Source: Nitrospirota bacterium
GTDB lineage: Bacteria; Nitrospirota; Nitrospiria; JACQBZ01
Assembly: GCA_016198945.1 (NCBI GenBank)
Contig: JACQHO010000093.1
Coordinates: forward strand, 1-13,231
DNA: 13,231 bases
Direction: 5' to 3'
The notes under the pieces are model-generated. The model saw only the letters and a list, made by a program, of their open reading frames with translations, did no database searches and was not told the origin of the DNA. This document shows positions 1 through 7,208 of the stretch, piece by piece (the stretch's first letter is position 1; every line of letters starts with the position of its first letter). The position numbers were made by a program, and so were the translations under genes.

Positions 1-1262
1 GCCTGGAATGTGAACTGCTTATCTACTTTGAACAACTGCTGTAGATAGAGAGCCGCGTTTACGCGGGTCTTCTCGACAGGAGAAAATGGACCAAAAATCT
101 CTTCAACGTTAGGAATGGAGATATTGCTGTCGACTTGATCGGCCGTATACTCGGCTCCCAGGGTAAAGATCTGGTCCTCCAGCCACTCGAGATCTTGCTG
201 AAGATTCAGGGACGTTTCGATCGAGTCCGTGTTTTCAAAATAGGACCATGGCATCGAGAAACCGGGTAGTATCGGGGCGCCCGGTTCCGGCGAGTTCTCC
301 TCCTTAAGATGGGTCTTCACCACGGAAGCAGTTAGTGAGAATCCCCACCCGGGAAGGATCGTTTGTCTGTATCGCAAAATATCCGAAAAGAAACTCCGGT
401 CCTGCTCTCTGTTTTCATCGGAGGCCATCTGGACACAGTTGTCCGGATCCGTGGTACCGGAGCAGGCCGATGAAAAGGGTCCAGGCACCACGTCAATGGC
501 CAGCTCTTTTTGGTCTTGCTGAAAGCGAGGCATCAACTCTAAACGGCTGTCACTCGTGGGATCAAGACCGATCGCTCCGGCCATTGTGGTGGCGCCAAAA
601 CGATCATGATCGAACTGCCCACCGGAATCGGTTCTGGATACGGTCAGATTATAATCCCAACGCGTCCGTTTTCCTCCGAGGTTCAGACGCTCGCGAAAGG
701 TTTTGAAATTGCCCGCTTCAAAGGTGAACGACGCTTCCTGCGGAAGGACGGCTTTCCGGGTGATGAGATTTACGACGCCCCCCATCGCATCCGATCCATA
801 CAAGGCCGACTGGGCGCCTCGGACGATCTCTATCTGTCCAATCTGGTCCATCATGAAGTTGCCGAAATCAAAATTCCCCCGAAAAGGCGAGTTCAGACGG
901 ATGCCGTCGAGCAGGATCAAGGACTGCGTCGGCTCGGTTCCGCGAAGGGTGAGGGCGGCTGACTCGCCGATCGTCCCCGACTCCTGAAGGCTCACCCCCG
1001 GCAGGTCTCTTAAAACTTCGGTTGCCGTGACCGGCTTCTGGGCCTCGATCTCAGACGCGGTCAGAACCGTGACGGAACCCGACGCCTCTTCGACCGGCTC
1101 TTCCAGCCGGCTGGGTGTGGAGGCCGTCACACCGAGGTAGACCTCCGGTGAAGCATGGTTCTCGTCAGCCAAGGCAGGAATTTCGGTGGCGATCAATAAG
1201 ATCAGCGCCGCAAGAAAAGGGACTGCCCGTTCAGAATGGAGGGGAATCCGGAAAAACCGCAT
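1..1262 (-). CDS. TonB-dependent outer-membrane receptor, BtuB-like, 5' part (runs off the left edge)
   Basis: The minus strand is open from an ATG at 1262 to the window edge, giving 420 codons with no stop or frameshift. Residues 1-32 look like a Sec signal peptide ending in ALA before DE. A TonB-box-like stretch (YLGVTAS, about 42-48) follows. Residues 60-170 match the plug of BtuB/FepA-type receptors: SVTVLTASEIEAQ, LRDLPGVSLQE, ALTLRGTEPTQSLILLDGIR, and IEIVRGAQSALYGSDAMGGV followed by NLITRK. The rest is the beginning of the beta-barrel, with a loop holding Cys267 and Cys276 that could form a disulfide. Such receptors take up corrinoids, siderophores or other chelates, driven by TonB-ExbBD; the substrate cannot be told from this fragment. 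The gene starts only 13 nt after the stop of the sigma54 activator gene and has no clear Shine-Dalgarno, suggesting co-transcription and perhaps translational coupling. No cobalamin riboswitch was seen upstream. Confidence 0.93.
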   Translation of the reverse strand, partial: MRFFRIPLHSERAVPFLAALILLIATEIPALADENHASPEVYLGVTASTPSRLEEPVEEASGSVTVLTASEIEAQKPVTATEVLRDLPGVSLQESGTIGESAALTLRGTEPTQSLILLDGIRLNSPFRGNFDFGNFMMDQIGQIEIVRGAQSALYGSDAMGGVVNLITRKAVLPQEASFTFEAGNFKTFRERLNLGGKRTRWDYNLTVSRTDSGGQFDHDRFGATTMAGAIGLDPTSDSRLELMPRFQQDQKELAIDVVPGPFSSACSGTTDPDNCVQMASDENREQDRSFFSDILRYRQTILPGWGFSLTASVVKTHLKEENSPEPGAPILPGFSMPWSYFENTDSIETSLNLQQDLEWLEDQIFTLGAEYTADQVDSNISIPNVEEIFGPFSPVEKTRVNAALYLQQLFKVDKQFTFQ

Positions 1263-1275
1263 AGGGGCCCCGATG

Positions 1276-2658
1276 CTATGTTTTTCTTTTGGGGAATCGA
1301 CTGAGAAGCTTCAATTTTCTCATTTTGTACTTGAGCGAGCTTACAGGCATGTTGAGCGCCCGGGCTGCGGCCACGCGGTTCCATCGTTCCTTTTCCAGCG
1401 CTTTTAAAACGAAGCTCCGCTCAAACGCCTTCATCGCCTTCTCCAACACCTCCCCGTTCCGGTACCGATGTTGAAGGTCGTCGAAACCGTACTCCAGAGG
1501 AATTTGCTCCTGCTGGATCGTGTCCCCTTCTGAAAGCGCAACCAGCCGTTCGATGAGATTTTCCAGTTCGCGGATGTTGCCGGGCCAGCCGTAGGACGAA
1601 AGCATCTCGACGGCCGACGGGCTGATCTGCCGGACATTCTTTTTAAAACGCCGGCTGTATCGCTGAAGGAAAAACTCCGCGAGCTGGGGCAGATCCGCGA
1701 TCCGGTCACGAAGCGGCGGAAGCTTGATCGGGATGACGTTCAATCGGTAATAGAGATCCTCCCGAAAGGCCCCATTTTGCACGGCCTCGGCCAGGTTGAC
1801 GTTTGTGGCCGAAATCAGCCGGATATTCACCCGAATGCTTTTATTGCCCCCGACCCGTTCGATCTCGCCTTCCTGGATCACGCGCAGCAGTTTGGCCTGG
1901 AGGTCGTTTCGGAGCGTGCCGATCTCGTCCAGGAACAAGGTTCCCCCGTCCGCCAGCTCAAATTTCCCGATATGCTGCCGGTAGGCTCCGGTGAAAGATC
2001 CCTTTTCATGGCCGAAAAGGGTGCTCTCCACCAGCGTCTCCGGAATGGCCGCAAGATCCACCGTGACAAAAGGCCGATCGGCCAGATTGCTCTGTTTATG
2101 GATAAACCGCGCGAGGAGCTGTTTCCCCGTGCCGCTTTCGCCCAGGATCAGAACCGTGGCCGGGAGCTTCGCGACCTTTCGCGCCAGATCGTAAATCTCC
2201 TGCATCTGCCGGGTGCGGCCGGTGATGAACTCGGCTTCGGTCAGCGGCTCAATCTCGGACCGGAGGTATAAAAGCTCGCGGATATCCCGCTGCCGCTCCA
2301 CCACTTTTCCAACGAGGGCCAGGATTTCATCGTAGTCGAAGGCCTTGGTGACATAGTGATACGCTCCGAGCTTCATCGCCTGCACGGCCGCGCCCACATC
2401 CCTGACCGAGGTGATCATGATCACCTCGATGTCTGAAAACCGGTCCTTGATCTGTCGGAGCACTTCAAGGCCGTTGAGATCGGGAAGGAGAAGATCGAGA
2501 AGGACGATCTGAATTTCTTTTTCACGGACAAGTTGCAGAGCGGCATGGCCGGTGTCGGCTTTAAGAACGGAATAGTCCTTCTGAAGGATCGCTTCCAAGG
2601 TGTCCCGCATGCTTTCATCATCGTCCACAATGAGGATGGTCGTGCGTTTCTCGTCCAC
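1276..2658 (-). CDS. NtrC-family sigma54-dependent response regulator (REC-AAA+-Fis HTH)
   Basis: From the GTG at 2658 the protein has 460 residues. REC domain, about 6-122: acidic DDD at 12-14, phospho-acceptor Asp55 in LLDLLLP, TS at 83-84, Lys105. AAA+ domain, about 145-375: Walker A GESGTGK (173-179), the sigma54-contact loop as GSFTGA (220-225, usually GAFTGA), Walker B LFLDEI with Asp244 and Glu245, RLISATN sensor I, and GWPGNIREL (357-365) as sensor II. A Fis-type helix-turn-helix ends the protein (about 425-453). It should activate sigma54 promoters on phosphorylation. The frame is open further up to a TTG at 2709, but GTG 2658 has AAGGAG 9 nt upstream and lies just downstream of a good promoter whose -10 box would fall inside the longer version, so the GTG start is preferred. 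No partner kinase gene adjoins it. The TonB receptor gene follows after 13 nt. No -24/-12 element was seen, so its targets are unknown. Confidence 0.95.
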   Translation of the reverse strand: MDEKRTTILIVDDDESMRDTLEAILQKDYSVLKADTGHAALQLVREKEIQIVLLDLLLPDLNGLEVLRQIKDRFSDIEVIMITSVRDVGAAVQAMKLGAYHYVTKAFDYDEILALVGKVVERQRDIRELLYLRSEIEPLTEAEFITGRTRQMQEIYDLARKVAKLPATVLILGESGTGKQLLARFIHKQSNLADRPFVTVDLAAIPETLVESTLFGHEKGSFTGAYRQHIGKFELADGGTLFLDEIGTLRNDLQAKLLRVIQEGEIERVGGNKSIRVNIRLISATNVNLAEAVQNGAFREDLYYRLNVIPIKLPPLRDRIADLPQLAEFFLQRYSRRFKKNVRQISPSAVEMLSSYGWPGNIRELENLIERLVALSEGDTIQQEQIPLEYGFDDLQHRYRNGEVLEKAMKAFERSFVLKALEKERWNRVAAARALNMPVSSLKYKMRKLKLLSRFPKRKT

Positions 2659-2667
2659 GGCAAGAGG

Positions 2668-2673
2668 CTCCTT
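2668..2673 (-). promoter_or_regulatory. Ribosome binding site that decides the activator start
   Basis: AAGGAG on the minus strand, 9 nt before the GTG at 2658. The in-frame TTG at 2709 has no comparable site. This favours a 460-residue protein starting VDEKRTTILIVDDD, where a REC domain normally begins. Confidence 0.7.
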
Positions 2674-2690
2674 GAACAACGATATTCTTA

Positions 2691-2719
2691 AAGATAGAGT
2701 ATCTTCCAAATAGAGTCAA
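2691..2719 (-). promoter_or_regulatory. Candidate sigma70-type promoter of the sigma54 activator / TonB receptor unit
   Basis: The minus strand carries TTGACT (2719-2714, 5 of 6 to consensus), a 17-nt spacer and TATCTT (2696-2691, 4 of 6). Transcription would start near 2684, leaving a leader of about 25 nt that holds the AAGGAG site. It sits in the short gap after the REC-GGDEF-EAL gene, so the regulator can be expressed independently of that gene. Judged by eye only. Confidence 0.6.
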
Positions 2720-2759
2720 GCCATCCAAGCCGCGCCCGGCCACAAGCCGGCTGCGGAGG

Positions 2760-4493
2760 TCAGGTCCGGCCCGAGGGCTCATTTTTCCCGAAACCCCAGG
2801 GCGATTCGTTGAACCAGCGGGCCAGTTCGACGGCGGGCAGCGGGCGGCCCATGTAATACCCCTGGGCCTCGTCGCAACCGATGGCCGACAGCCGGTCCCA
2901 GACATCCTTGTTCTCCACCCCCTCCGCCACCACGTTCAGCCCCAGATTGTGAGCCAGCTCCACCGTCGAACGGACAATCACCTCGTCGTTTGCATTTTTG
3001 GGCATGTTGATCACGAACGATCTTTCAATTTTGATCGTGTCCACCGGCAGTTTTTTCAGATAGGCCAGGGATGAATACCCGGTGCCGAAGTCGTCGATCG
3101 AAAACCGGAAGCCTGTTTCATGAAGGCGCAGCAGGACCTCCATCGCCCGTATCGGTTCGGCCATGACCGCGCTCTCGGTGATCTCAAGCCTCATCCAGTC
3201 GGCGGATCCTCCGGAGACCCGGAGCAGTTCGGTCACCCGGTCGAAAAGCTTCGGGTCGAGCAGATTCCTTGCCGACAGGTTGACCGATGCCGTAATATCG
3301 ACCCCGGCCCGGCGCCATTCCCTGCATTGACGCATGGCCGCCTCCATGACCCACCGCGTCAGCGGATGAATCAAGCCGGTCTGCTCCGCCGGGCCGATGA
3401 ATTGATCCGGCGGAACCATTCCGCGATTCGGGTGCTGCCACCGCACCAGCGCCTCCACGCCGATGACGCGGTTCGTCTTTAAGCTGATAGTGGGCTGGTA
3501 GTATAGGACCAACTCATCATGCTCAATCGCATGGCGCAGTTCGCTGATGAGCGCCAGCTTCCGCGGGTTGTGCCGGTCCTGGTCGGAACGGTACACGGCG
3601 TGACCCAGGCCCTCCTTCTTGGCCACGTACATTGCAATGTCCGCCCGCTGAAAGAGCGTGTCGGCATCCGTCCCATGCTCGGGGTAAAGCGCGATGCCGA
3701 GGCTGACCTCGACGGCGATCGGAATATCCTCGACCGGAAAGGGCGCCTCCAGCGCGCTTAAAATCTTGCGGACGACCACATGGATATCCTCCGACTGAGT
3801 CAGCCTCGGCATCAACACGGCAAACTCATCCCCGCCCAGCCGCGCGATGATATCCCGTTCCCACATCGCCTTTTGAAGCCGTTCGCCCACCTGCCGCAGC
3901 AGGAAATCGCCGCGGCGATGCCCCAGCGTATCGTTGATCTCCCTGAAGCGGTCGAGATCCATGACGAACAGCGCCATCGGCTTGCCTTGGCCGCCGTCGA
4001 TCCCGATGGCATCCTGAAGCCGGTTGTAGATCATGTTTCGGTTCGGGAGATCGGTCAACGTATCGTAAAAGGCCATGTGCTGAATCATCGCCTCGGCCTT
4101 CGCATGTTCCCGCCGCATCCGGGCCTCGCGCAGTTCCCGCTCGACGGCCGGGGACAACCGTTTCAGATTGTATTTCATGATGCAGTCGTGCGCGCCGGTC
4201 TTCATCGCCGCGATCGCAACGTCCTCGCCGATGGTCGCGGAGACGATGATGAACGGCAGGTCCAGTCCTTTTTCCCGGACCAGCTTCAAAGCGTCCAGGC
4301 CGCTGAACTGCGGCATCATATAATCCGAGACGATGATGTCCCAAGGCTTCCGATCCATTGCGGCCTTCATTGCCTCGAGCGTTTGCACCCGTTCATACGC
4401 CGGCTCGTAGCCGCCGCGGCGCAGTTCACGGAGCAGAAACGCCGTGTCGTCCTCGGAGTCCTCGACAATCAGCACGCGAAGCGGAATGCTCAT
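2760..4493 (-). CDS. REC-GGDEF-EAL cyclic-di-GMP turnover protein
   Basis: 577 residues, no membrane segment. REC domain, about 5-122: Glu11/Asp12, phospho-acceptor Asp57 in SDYMMP, Lys107; it continues into a helix of the ERELREA type that leads to the output domains. GGDEF domain, about 138-305: FYDTLTDLPNR at the start and an intact GGDEF motif at 220-224, so diguanylate cyclase activity is possible. The usual RxxD inhibitory site just upstream reads WERD (211-214), so product inhibition through that site is probably lost. EAL domain, about 315-565: EALVRW at 347-352, NLSA, LEITES, IDDFGTGYSS, IKIERSF, VVAEGVE and QGYYMGRPLP, meaning all usual phosphodiesterase residues appear present. It could make or degrade cyclic di-GMP depending on REC phosphorylation. 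Start ATG 4493 has GGAGG 5 nt upstream and overlaps the stop of a 70-codon ORF as ATGA. The protein does not show which kinase phosphorylates it. Confidence 0.95.
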   Translation of the reverse strand: MSIPLRVLIVEDSEDDTAFLLRELRRGGYEPAYERVQTLEAMKAAMDRKPWDIIVSDYMMPQFSGLDALKLVREKGLDLPFIIVSATIGEDVAIAAMKTGAHDCIMKYNLKRLSPAVERELREARMRREHAKAEAMIQHMAFYDTLTDLPNRNMIYNRLQDAIGIDGGQGKPMALFVMDLDRFREINDTLGHRRGDFLLRQVGERLQKAMWERDIIARLGGDEFAVLMPRLTQSEDIHVVVRKILSALEAPFPVEDIPIAVEVSLGIALYPEHGTDADTLFQRADIAMYVAKKEGLGHAVYRSDQDRHNPRKLALISELRHAIEHDELVLYYQPTISLKTNRVIGVEALVRWQHPNRGMVPPDQFIGPAEQTGLIHPLTRWVMEAAMRQCREWRRAGVDITASVNLSARNLLDPKLFDRVTELLRVSGGSADWMRLEITESAVMAEPIRAMEVLLRLHETGFRFSIDDFGTGYSSLAYLKKLPVDTIKIERSFVINMPKNANDEVIVRSTVELAHNLGLNVVAEGVENKDVWDRLSAIGCDEAQGYYMGRPLPAVELARWFNESPWGFGKNEPSGRT

Positions 4494-4702
4494 TTCGCCC
4501 TCCGGATCGGCGAGGGACGTCCCGGGTATAACGTCCCAATGGGCCCAGACGGGCCCTCAAACAACAAAGGGTCAATGGCGAAATTCCATTCGAAGAGATC
4601 TTCGGAAAGCGTGGGGGGGCCGATCGGAATCACCGTGGCGTTCGTGATCCTCGAAACGGTTTTAAGTGCGGAAACCCGGGAAGGACCGACCGGAGCAGAC
4701 AT
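4490..4702 (-). CDS. Possible small protein of 70 residues, translationally coupled to the REC-GGDEF-EAL gene
   Basis: Not recognised. An ATG at 4702, with an AAGGGTGAG stretch just upstream, opens a 70-codon frame whose TGA overlaps the ATG of the cyclic-di-GMP gene (ATGA). About two thirds of its third codon positions are G or C, in line with a coding frame here but not decisive. The protein starts MSAPVGPSRVSALKT, has a central part with LSEDLFEWNF and a proline/glycine-rich, basic tail; there is no signal peptide, membrane segment or known motif. A strong promoter lies 65-70 nt upstream, so the frame is very likely transcribed as the leader of the signalling gene. It may be a real small regulator or partner, or just a translated leader that couples ribosomes to the next gene. 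The chance of being coding is about even. Confidence 0.42.
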   Translation of the reverse strand: MSAPVGPSRVSALKTVSRITNATVIPIGPPTLSEDLFEWNFAIDPLLFEGPSGPIGTLYPGRPSPIRRAK

Positions 4703-4774
4703 GGCTCACCCTTGGGAAGATGGGCTTCAGCGTTCGGCAAAAGCGCGTCCCCATGATCAAACGGACTCGATGAA

Positions 4775-4803
4775 ACTCTATTCCTTTTGAGTCTCCTTGT
4801 CAA
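4775..4803 (-). promoter_or_regulatory. Strong candidate sigma70-type promoter of the small ORF / REC-GGDEF-EAL unit
   Basis: On the minus strand a perfect TTGACA (4803-4798) is followed by a 17-nt spacer and TAGAGT (4780-4775, 4 of 6). Transcription would start near 4768. An inverted repeat lies immediately upstream at 4810-4821. Confidence 0.65.
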
Positions 4804-4809
4804 GACGGT

Positions 4810-4821
4810 AGGGTAAACCCT
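4810..4821. promoter_or_regulatory. Small inverted repeat upstream of the -35 box, possible operator
   Basis: AGGGT-AA-ACCCT, two 5-nt arms that are exact reverse complements around a 2-nt centre. It lies about -42 to -53 from the predicted start at 4768, a position where activators often bind. It could also arise by chance. The loop is too short for a terminator hairpin. Confidence 0.25.
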
Positions 4822-4865
4822 CATCCCCGGCCGCCATGGTTTTTTACAACACATTATCGGGATAT

Positions 4866-7124
4866 TTATGCGATCTGTTGCGGGTCCACATCCACCTCAA
4901 ACCAGACGCCGGCCCGGACCGGCCCGGATCGAATCGCTCTTAATCCCGGCGCAAGCGCCTCGTGCAGAACGCGGCTGTCGGGCGCTTTGATCAGAATCTG
5001 GCATCGGTGTTTTCCGCGCAGGCGGGGCCGCATTGCGTCGGCCGGACCGAGGATTTGGAGGCCGGACCCCTGCGGCGCCTGCTTCAACCGTTCGGCCAGC
5101 CGCCGGGCCACTGCCTCTGCGTCCGGCTTTTTCAAGGCCTTCACGGTGACGACCGCGAGGCGCATGAAGGGCGGATACCCCAGGGCTTTCCGCTGGGCCA
5201 TCTCTTGCTCATAAAATTTCCTCGGATCACCGGTCGCGGCCCAGGCGATGCTCCCATGCGCGGGATGGCGGGTCTGGAGAATCACCTCGCCGCCGGTCGA
5301 AAAATTCAGAACGCGATGGGTCAGTTGAAACGTCTGCTCCCCGGCCCGGAAGTCCGGGAGGTGAAATGCCCCGTCCGCGAGCAGAAGGCCGACCAGTCCC
5401 GGCCGGGAAAGTTTCGGCCCGTTGAGGAGGAACGGCGTCCCGATGAGCAGATCGATCTCGGAACGGTTCAGCCGCCCGACCGCGGCCGCCGCGTCGCCCG
5501 GGGCGGCCATGTCCCGGTCCAACCGTTCGATCTTCGCGGATGGAAACCGCGTCCTGAAAAACTCCTCGGCGCGCTCCGTCCCGGCGCCCACGATCTCCAG
5601 ATGCGTCCCGCGGCAATGTGGACAGACTTTCGGAGGGTCAACGGCCGTTCCGCAGTAATGGCAGGTCAGCCGCCGGTCCCGCTTTGAATAGACCATCGCC
5701 ACCTCGCACCGAGGGCACCGGGTCACGCCGCCGCAGTCGCGGCAGTACAGCGCCCCTCCAAACCCCCGCCGGTTCAAAAGCATCACGACCGGTTTCTTCT
5801 GATCGAGGAAGGACGTCGCGGCCGAAAGGAGTTCGTCCGAGACGAACATTCCCCGCGGCTGGTCGGCCAGATTGACGATTCGCACGGCGGGGCGGTCGGG
5901 GCGTTGATCGTCCAGAGGGGCCGTCTGATACTTTCCATTTTGAACATTGGCGCAGGTCTCGACCGAGGGAGACGCGCCGGTCAGAAGCGCCAGCGCATGG
6001 TGATGCGCCGCGCGCAGGACGGCCACATCGCGCGCATGATACCGCGGCGACTCTTCCTGTTTGTAGGCGGGGTCCCACTCGTCCTCCACCACGATCAGCC
6101 CGGGGTTCGCGACGGGGGCGAGGACGGCTAGCCGCGTCCCGACCACCACGGAAACCTCGCCCCGCCGGGCCTTTTCCCATTCGGCCCGCCGGTCGCGGTC
6201 TGTAAGCCCGCTATGGAGTATTCCGATCGGGGCGCCGATCTCGCTTTCCAGTCTTCCCGACCAATCCGGGATGCGGCCGATTTCCGGAACGAGGAGGATC
6301 GCGGACCGGCCCCGGCGGAGCGTCTGCCGAATGACGGCCGTTACGACGGTTCGCGACCGATCCGGATCGCCCTCCAGATAAACGGCTGAAAACCGGCCGG
6401 AACAAACGGCCCGGTCGAGCACGACGGGCACGGAAACGGCGATGCGCTCGGGCTCGCTCCGGGGTTCGGGAGAAGCAGGCGGCGCGGGGGTTTGAGATTC
6501 GGGATTCTTTTCACGAAACACGGACCGTCGGCGCGGCATAACACGCCTCTCTTCGATCCAGCCTTTCCGGACGAGGAGCGCCAGCGGCCCGGACAGTCGC
6601 CGCGCACCCTTCCGGCGGGCCCCGGCCTCTACAGGGATCCGGAGGGCCAGGGCCTCAAGGCGCAAGCCCCGCGGAGCGCGGCCGAGCGCGGTCAGCAGCC
6701 GCCGTCCGGTTTCACCTTTTCGGAAGGAATCCGCAATCGCTTTTCTCCCGGCCTCGGTCAATCGATAATGCCGCCCGACCCTCGCCTCCAGTCCCGGCGG
6801 GAGGATCGCTTTCATCGCGATGCCCCAGCCCGTCACGTAGTATTCCGAAAGCCAGCGGGCCAGCGCCATCATCGGTCGGTCGAGAAGCGGGGCCGGATCC
6901 AGAAGGTCCAGGATAGGTTTCACCTTCGCCACATCGGCCTGTCGAAGCCGTCGGGTCACGATGCCGGTTTGCCATTCGTTCCGAAACGGGACGAGCACGC
7001 GCATGCCGGGCTCGATCCGGTCCCGAAGCGCCTCCGGCACGGAATAATGGAAGACGCGGTCGAGGTGTTTGAACAGGACCACCTCGGCAATGGGCCACAA
7101 CGAGTCGGATTTTTCCAACGTCAT
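4866..7124 (-). CDS. priA: Primosomal protein N' (PriA) with degenerate helicase motifs
   Basis: 752 residues, full length for PriA, which loads the replisome at stalled forks. N-terminal DNA-binding domain about 10-112 (HYSVPEALRDRIEPGMRVLVPF), winged-helix part about 118-200, zinc module with eight cysteines in four CxxC pairs (461/464, 470/473, 488/491, 501/504) and a C-terminal domain (GPADAMRPRLRGKHRCQIL) identify it firmly. The ATPase motifs are broken: where PriA has GVTGSGKTEVYL this protein reads AVYLEGDPDRSRTVV (247-261), with no GKT; motif II DEEH reads EDEW (347-350); GSATPS reads TGASPS; motif V TQMxAKGxD reads TPFLLNGPK; motif VI QVAGRAGR reads HRVLNFST. YKQEESPRYHARD and LLNRRGFG are conserved. 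The frame is continuous with purified motif loss rather than frameshifts, so it is likely a functional protein without helicase activity, as described for mycobacterial PriA. The gene seems leaderless and is divergent from the parvulin gene. Confidence 0.96.
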   Translation of the reverse strand: MTLEKSDSLWPIAEVVLFKHLDRVFHYSVPEALRDRIEPGMRVLVPFRNEWQTGIVTRRLRQADVAKVKPILDLLDPAPLLDRPMMALARWLSEYYVTGWGIAMKAILPPGLEARVGRHYRLTEAGRKAIADSFRKGETGRRLLTALGRAPRGLRLEALALRIPVEAGARRKGARRLSGPLALLVRKGWIEERRVMPRRRSVFREKNPESQTPAPPASPEPRSEPERIAVSVPVVLDRAVCSGRFSAVYLEGDPDRSRTVVTAVIRQTLRRGRSAILLVPEIGRIPDWSGRLESEIGAPIGILHSGLTDRDRRAEWEKARRGEVSVVVGTRLAVLAPVANPGLIVVEDEWDPAYKQEESPRYHARDVAVLRAAHHHALALLTGASPSVETCANVQNGKYQTAPLDDQRPDRPAVRIVNLADQPRGMFVSDELLSAATSFLDQKKPVVMLLNRRGFGGALYCRDCGGVTRCPRCEVAMVYSKRDRRLTCHYCGTAVDPPKVCPHCRGTHLEIVGAGTERAEEFFRTRFPSAKIERLDRDMAAPGDAAAAVGRLNRSEIDLLIGTPFLLNGPKLSRPGLVGLLLADGAFHLPDFRAGEQTFQLTHRVLNFSTGGEVILQTRHPAHGSIAWAATGDPRKFYEQEMAQRKALGYPPFMRLAVVTVKALKKPDAEAVARRLAERLKQAPQGSGLQILGPADAMRPRLRGKHRCQILIKAPDSRVLHEALAPGLRAIRSGPVRAGVWFEVDVDPQQIA

Positions 7125-7130
7125 GACCGG

Positions 7131-7159
7131 ATTCTAACAACTCTCCGGGACAAACACAA
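7131..7159 (-). promoter_or_regulatory. Candidate promoter of priA, possibly giving a leaderless mRNA
   Basis: Minus strand: TTGTGT (7159-7154, 3 of 6), 17-nt spacer, TAGAAT (7136-7131, 5 of 6). The start would fall at or next to the A of the priA ATG at 7124, and no Shine-Dalgarno precedes that ATG (upstream reads AATCCGGTC). Confidence 0.4.
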
Positions 7160-7208
7160 TCGGCAATACGTTATCTCCAACGGCCGGCGGTCCAAGGGCT
7201 GAACGCTG

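Noticed and set aside
335..987. Three overlapping plus-strand frames of 94-123 codons
   Set aside because: They are antisense to a continuous TonB-receptor reading frame whose plug motifs are unmistakable.
1263..1275. Cobalamin riboswitch or separate promoter for the BtuB-like receptor
   Set aside because: Only 13 nt separate it from the activator gene and no such structure is visible.
1979..2002. GSFTGA instead of GAFTGA as a defect in sigma54 contact
   Set aside because: GSFTGA occurs in working sigma54 activators, and all other AAA+ motifs are intact.
1777..2271. Plus-strand frame of 164 codons
   Set aside because: Shadow of the AAA+ region of the sigma54 activator; no recognisable protein.
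3780..4790. Plus-strand frame of 336 codons
   Set aside because: Mostly antisense to the REC-GGDEF-EAL gene and its leader; histidine/proline/arginine-rich composition typical of antisense frames in GC-rich DNA.
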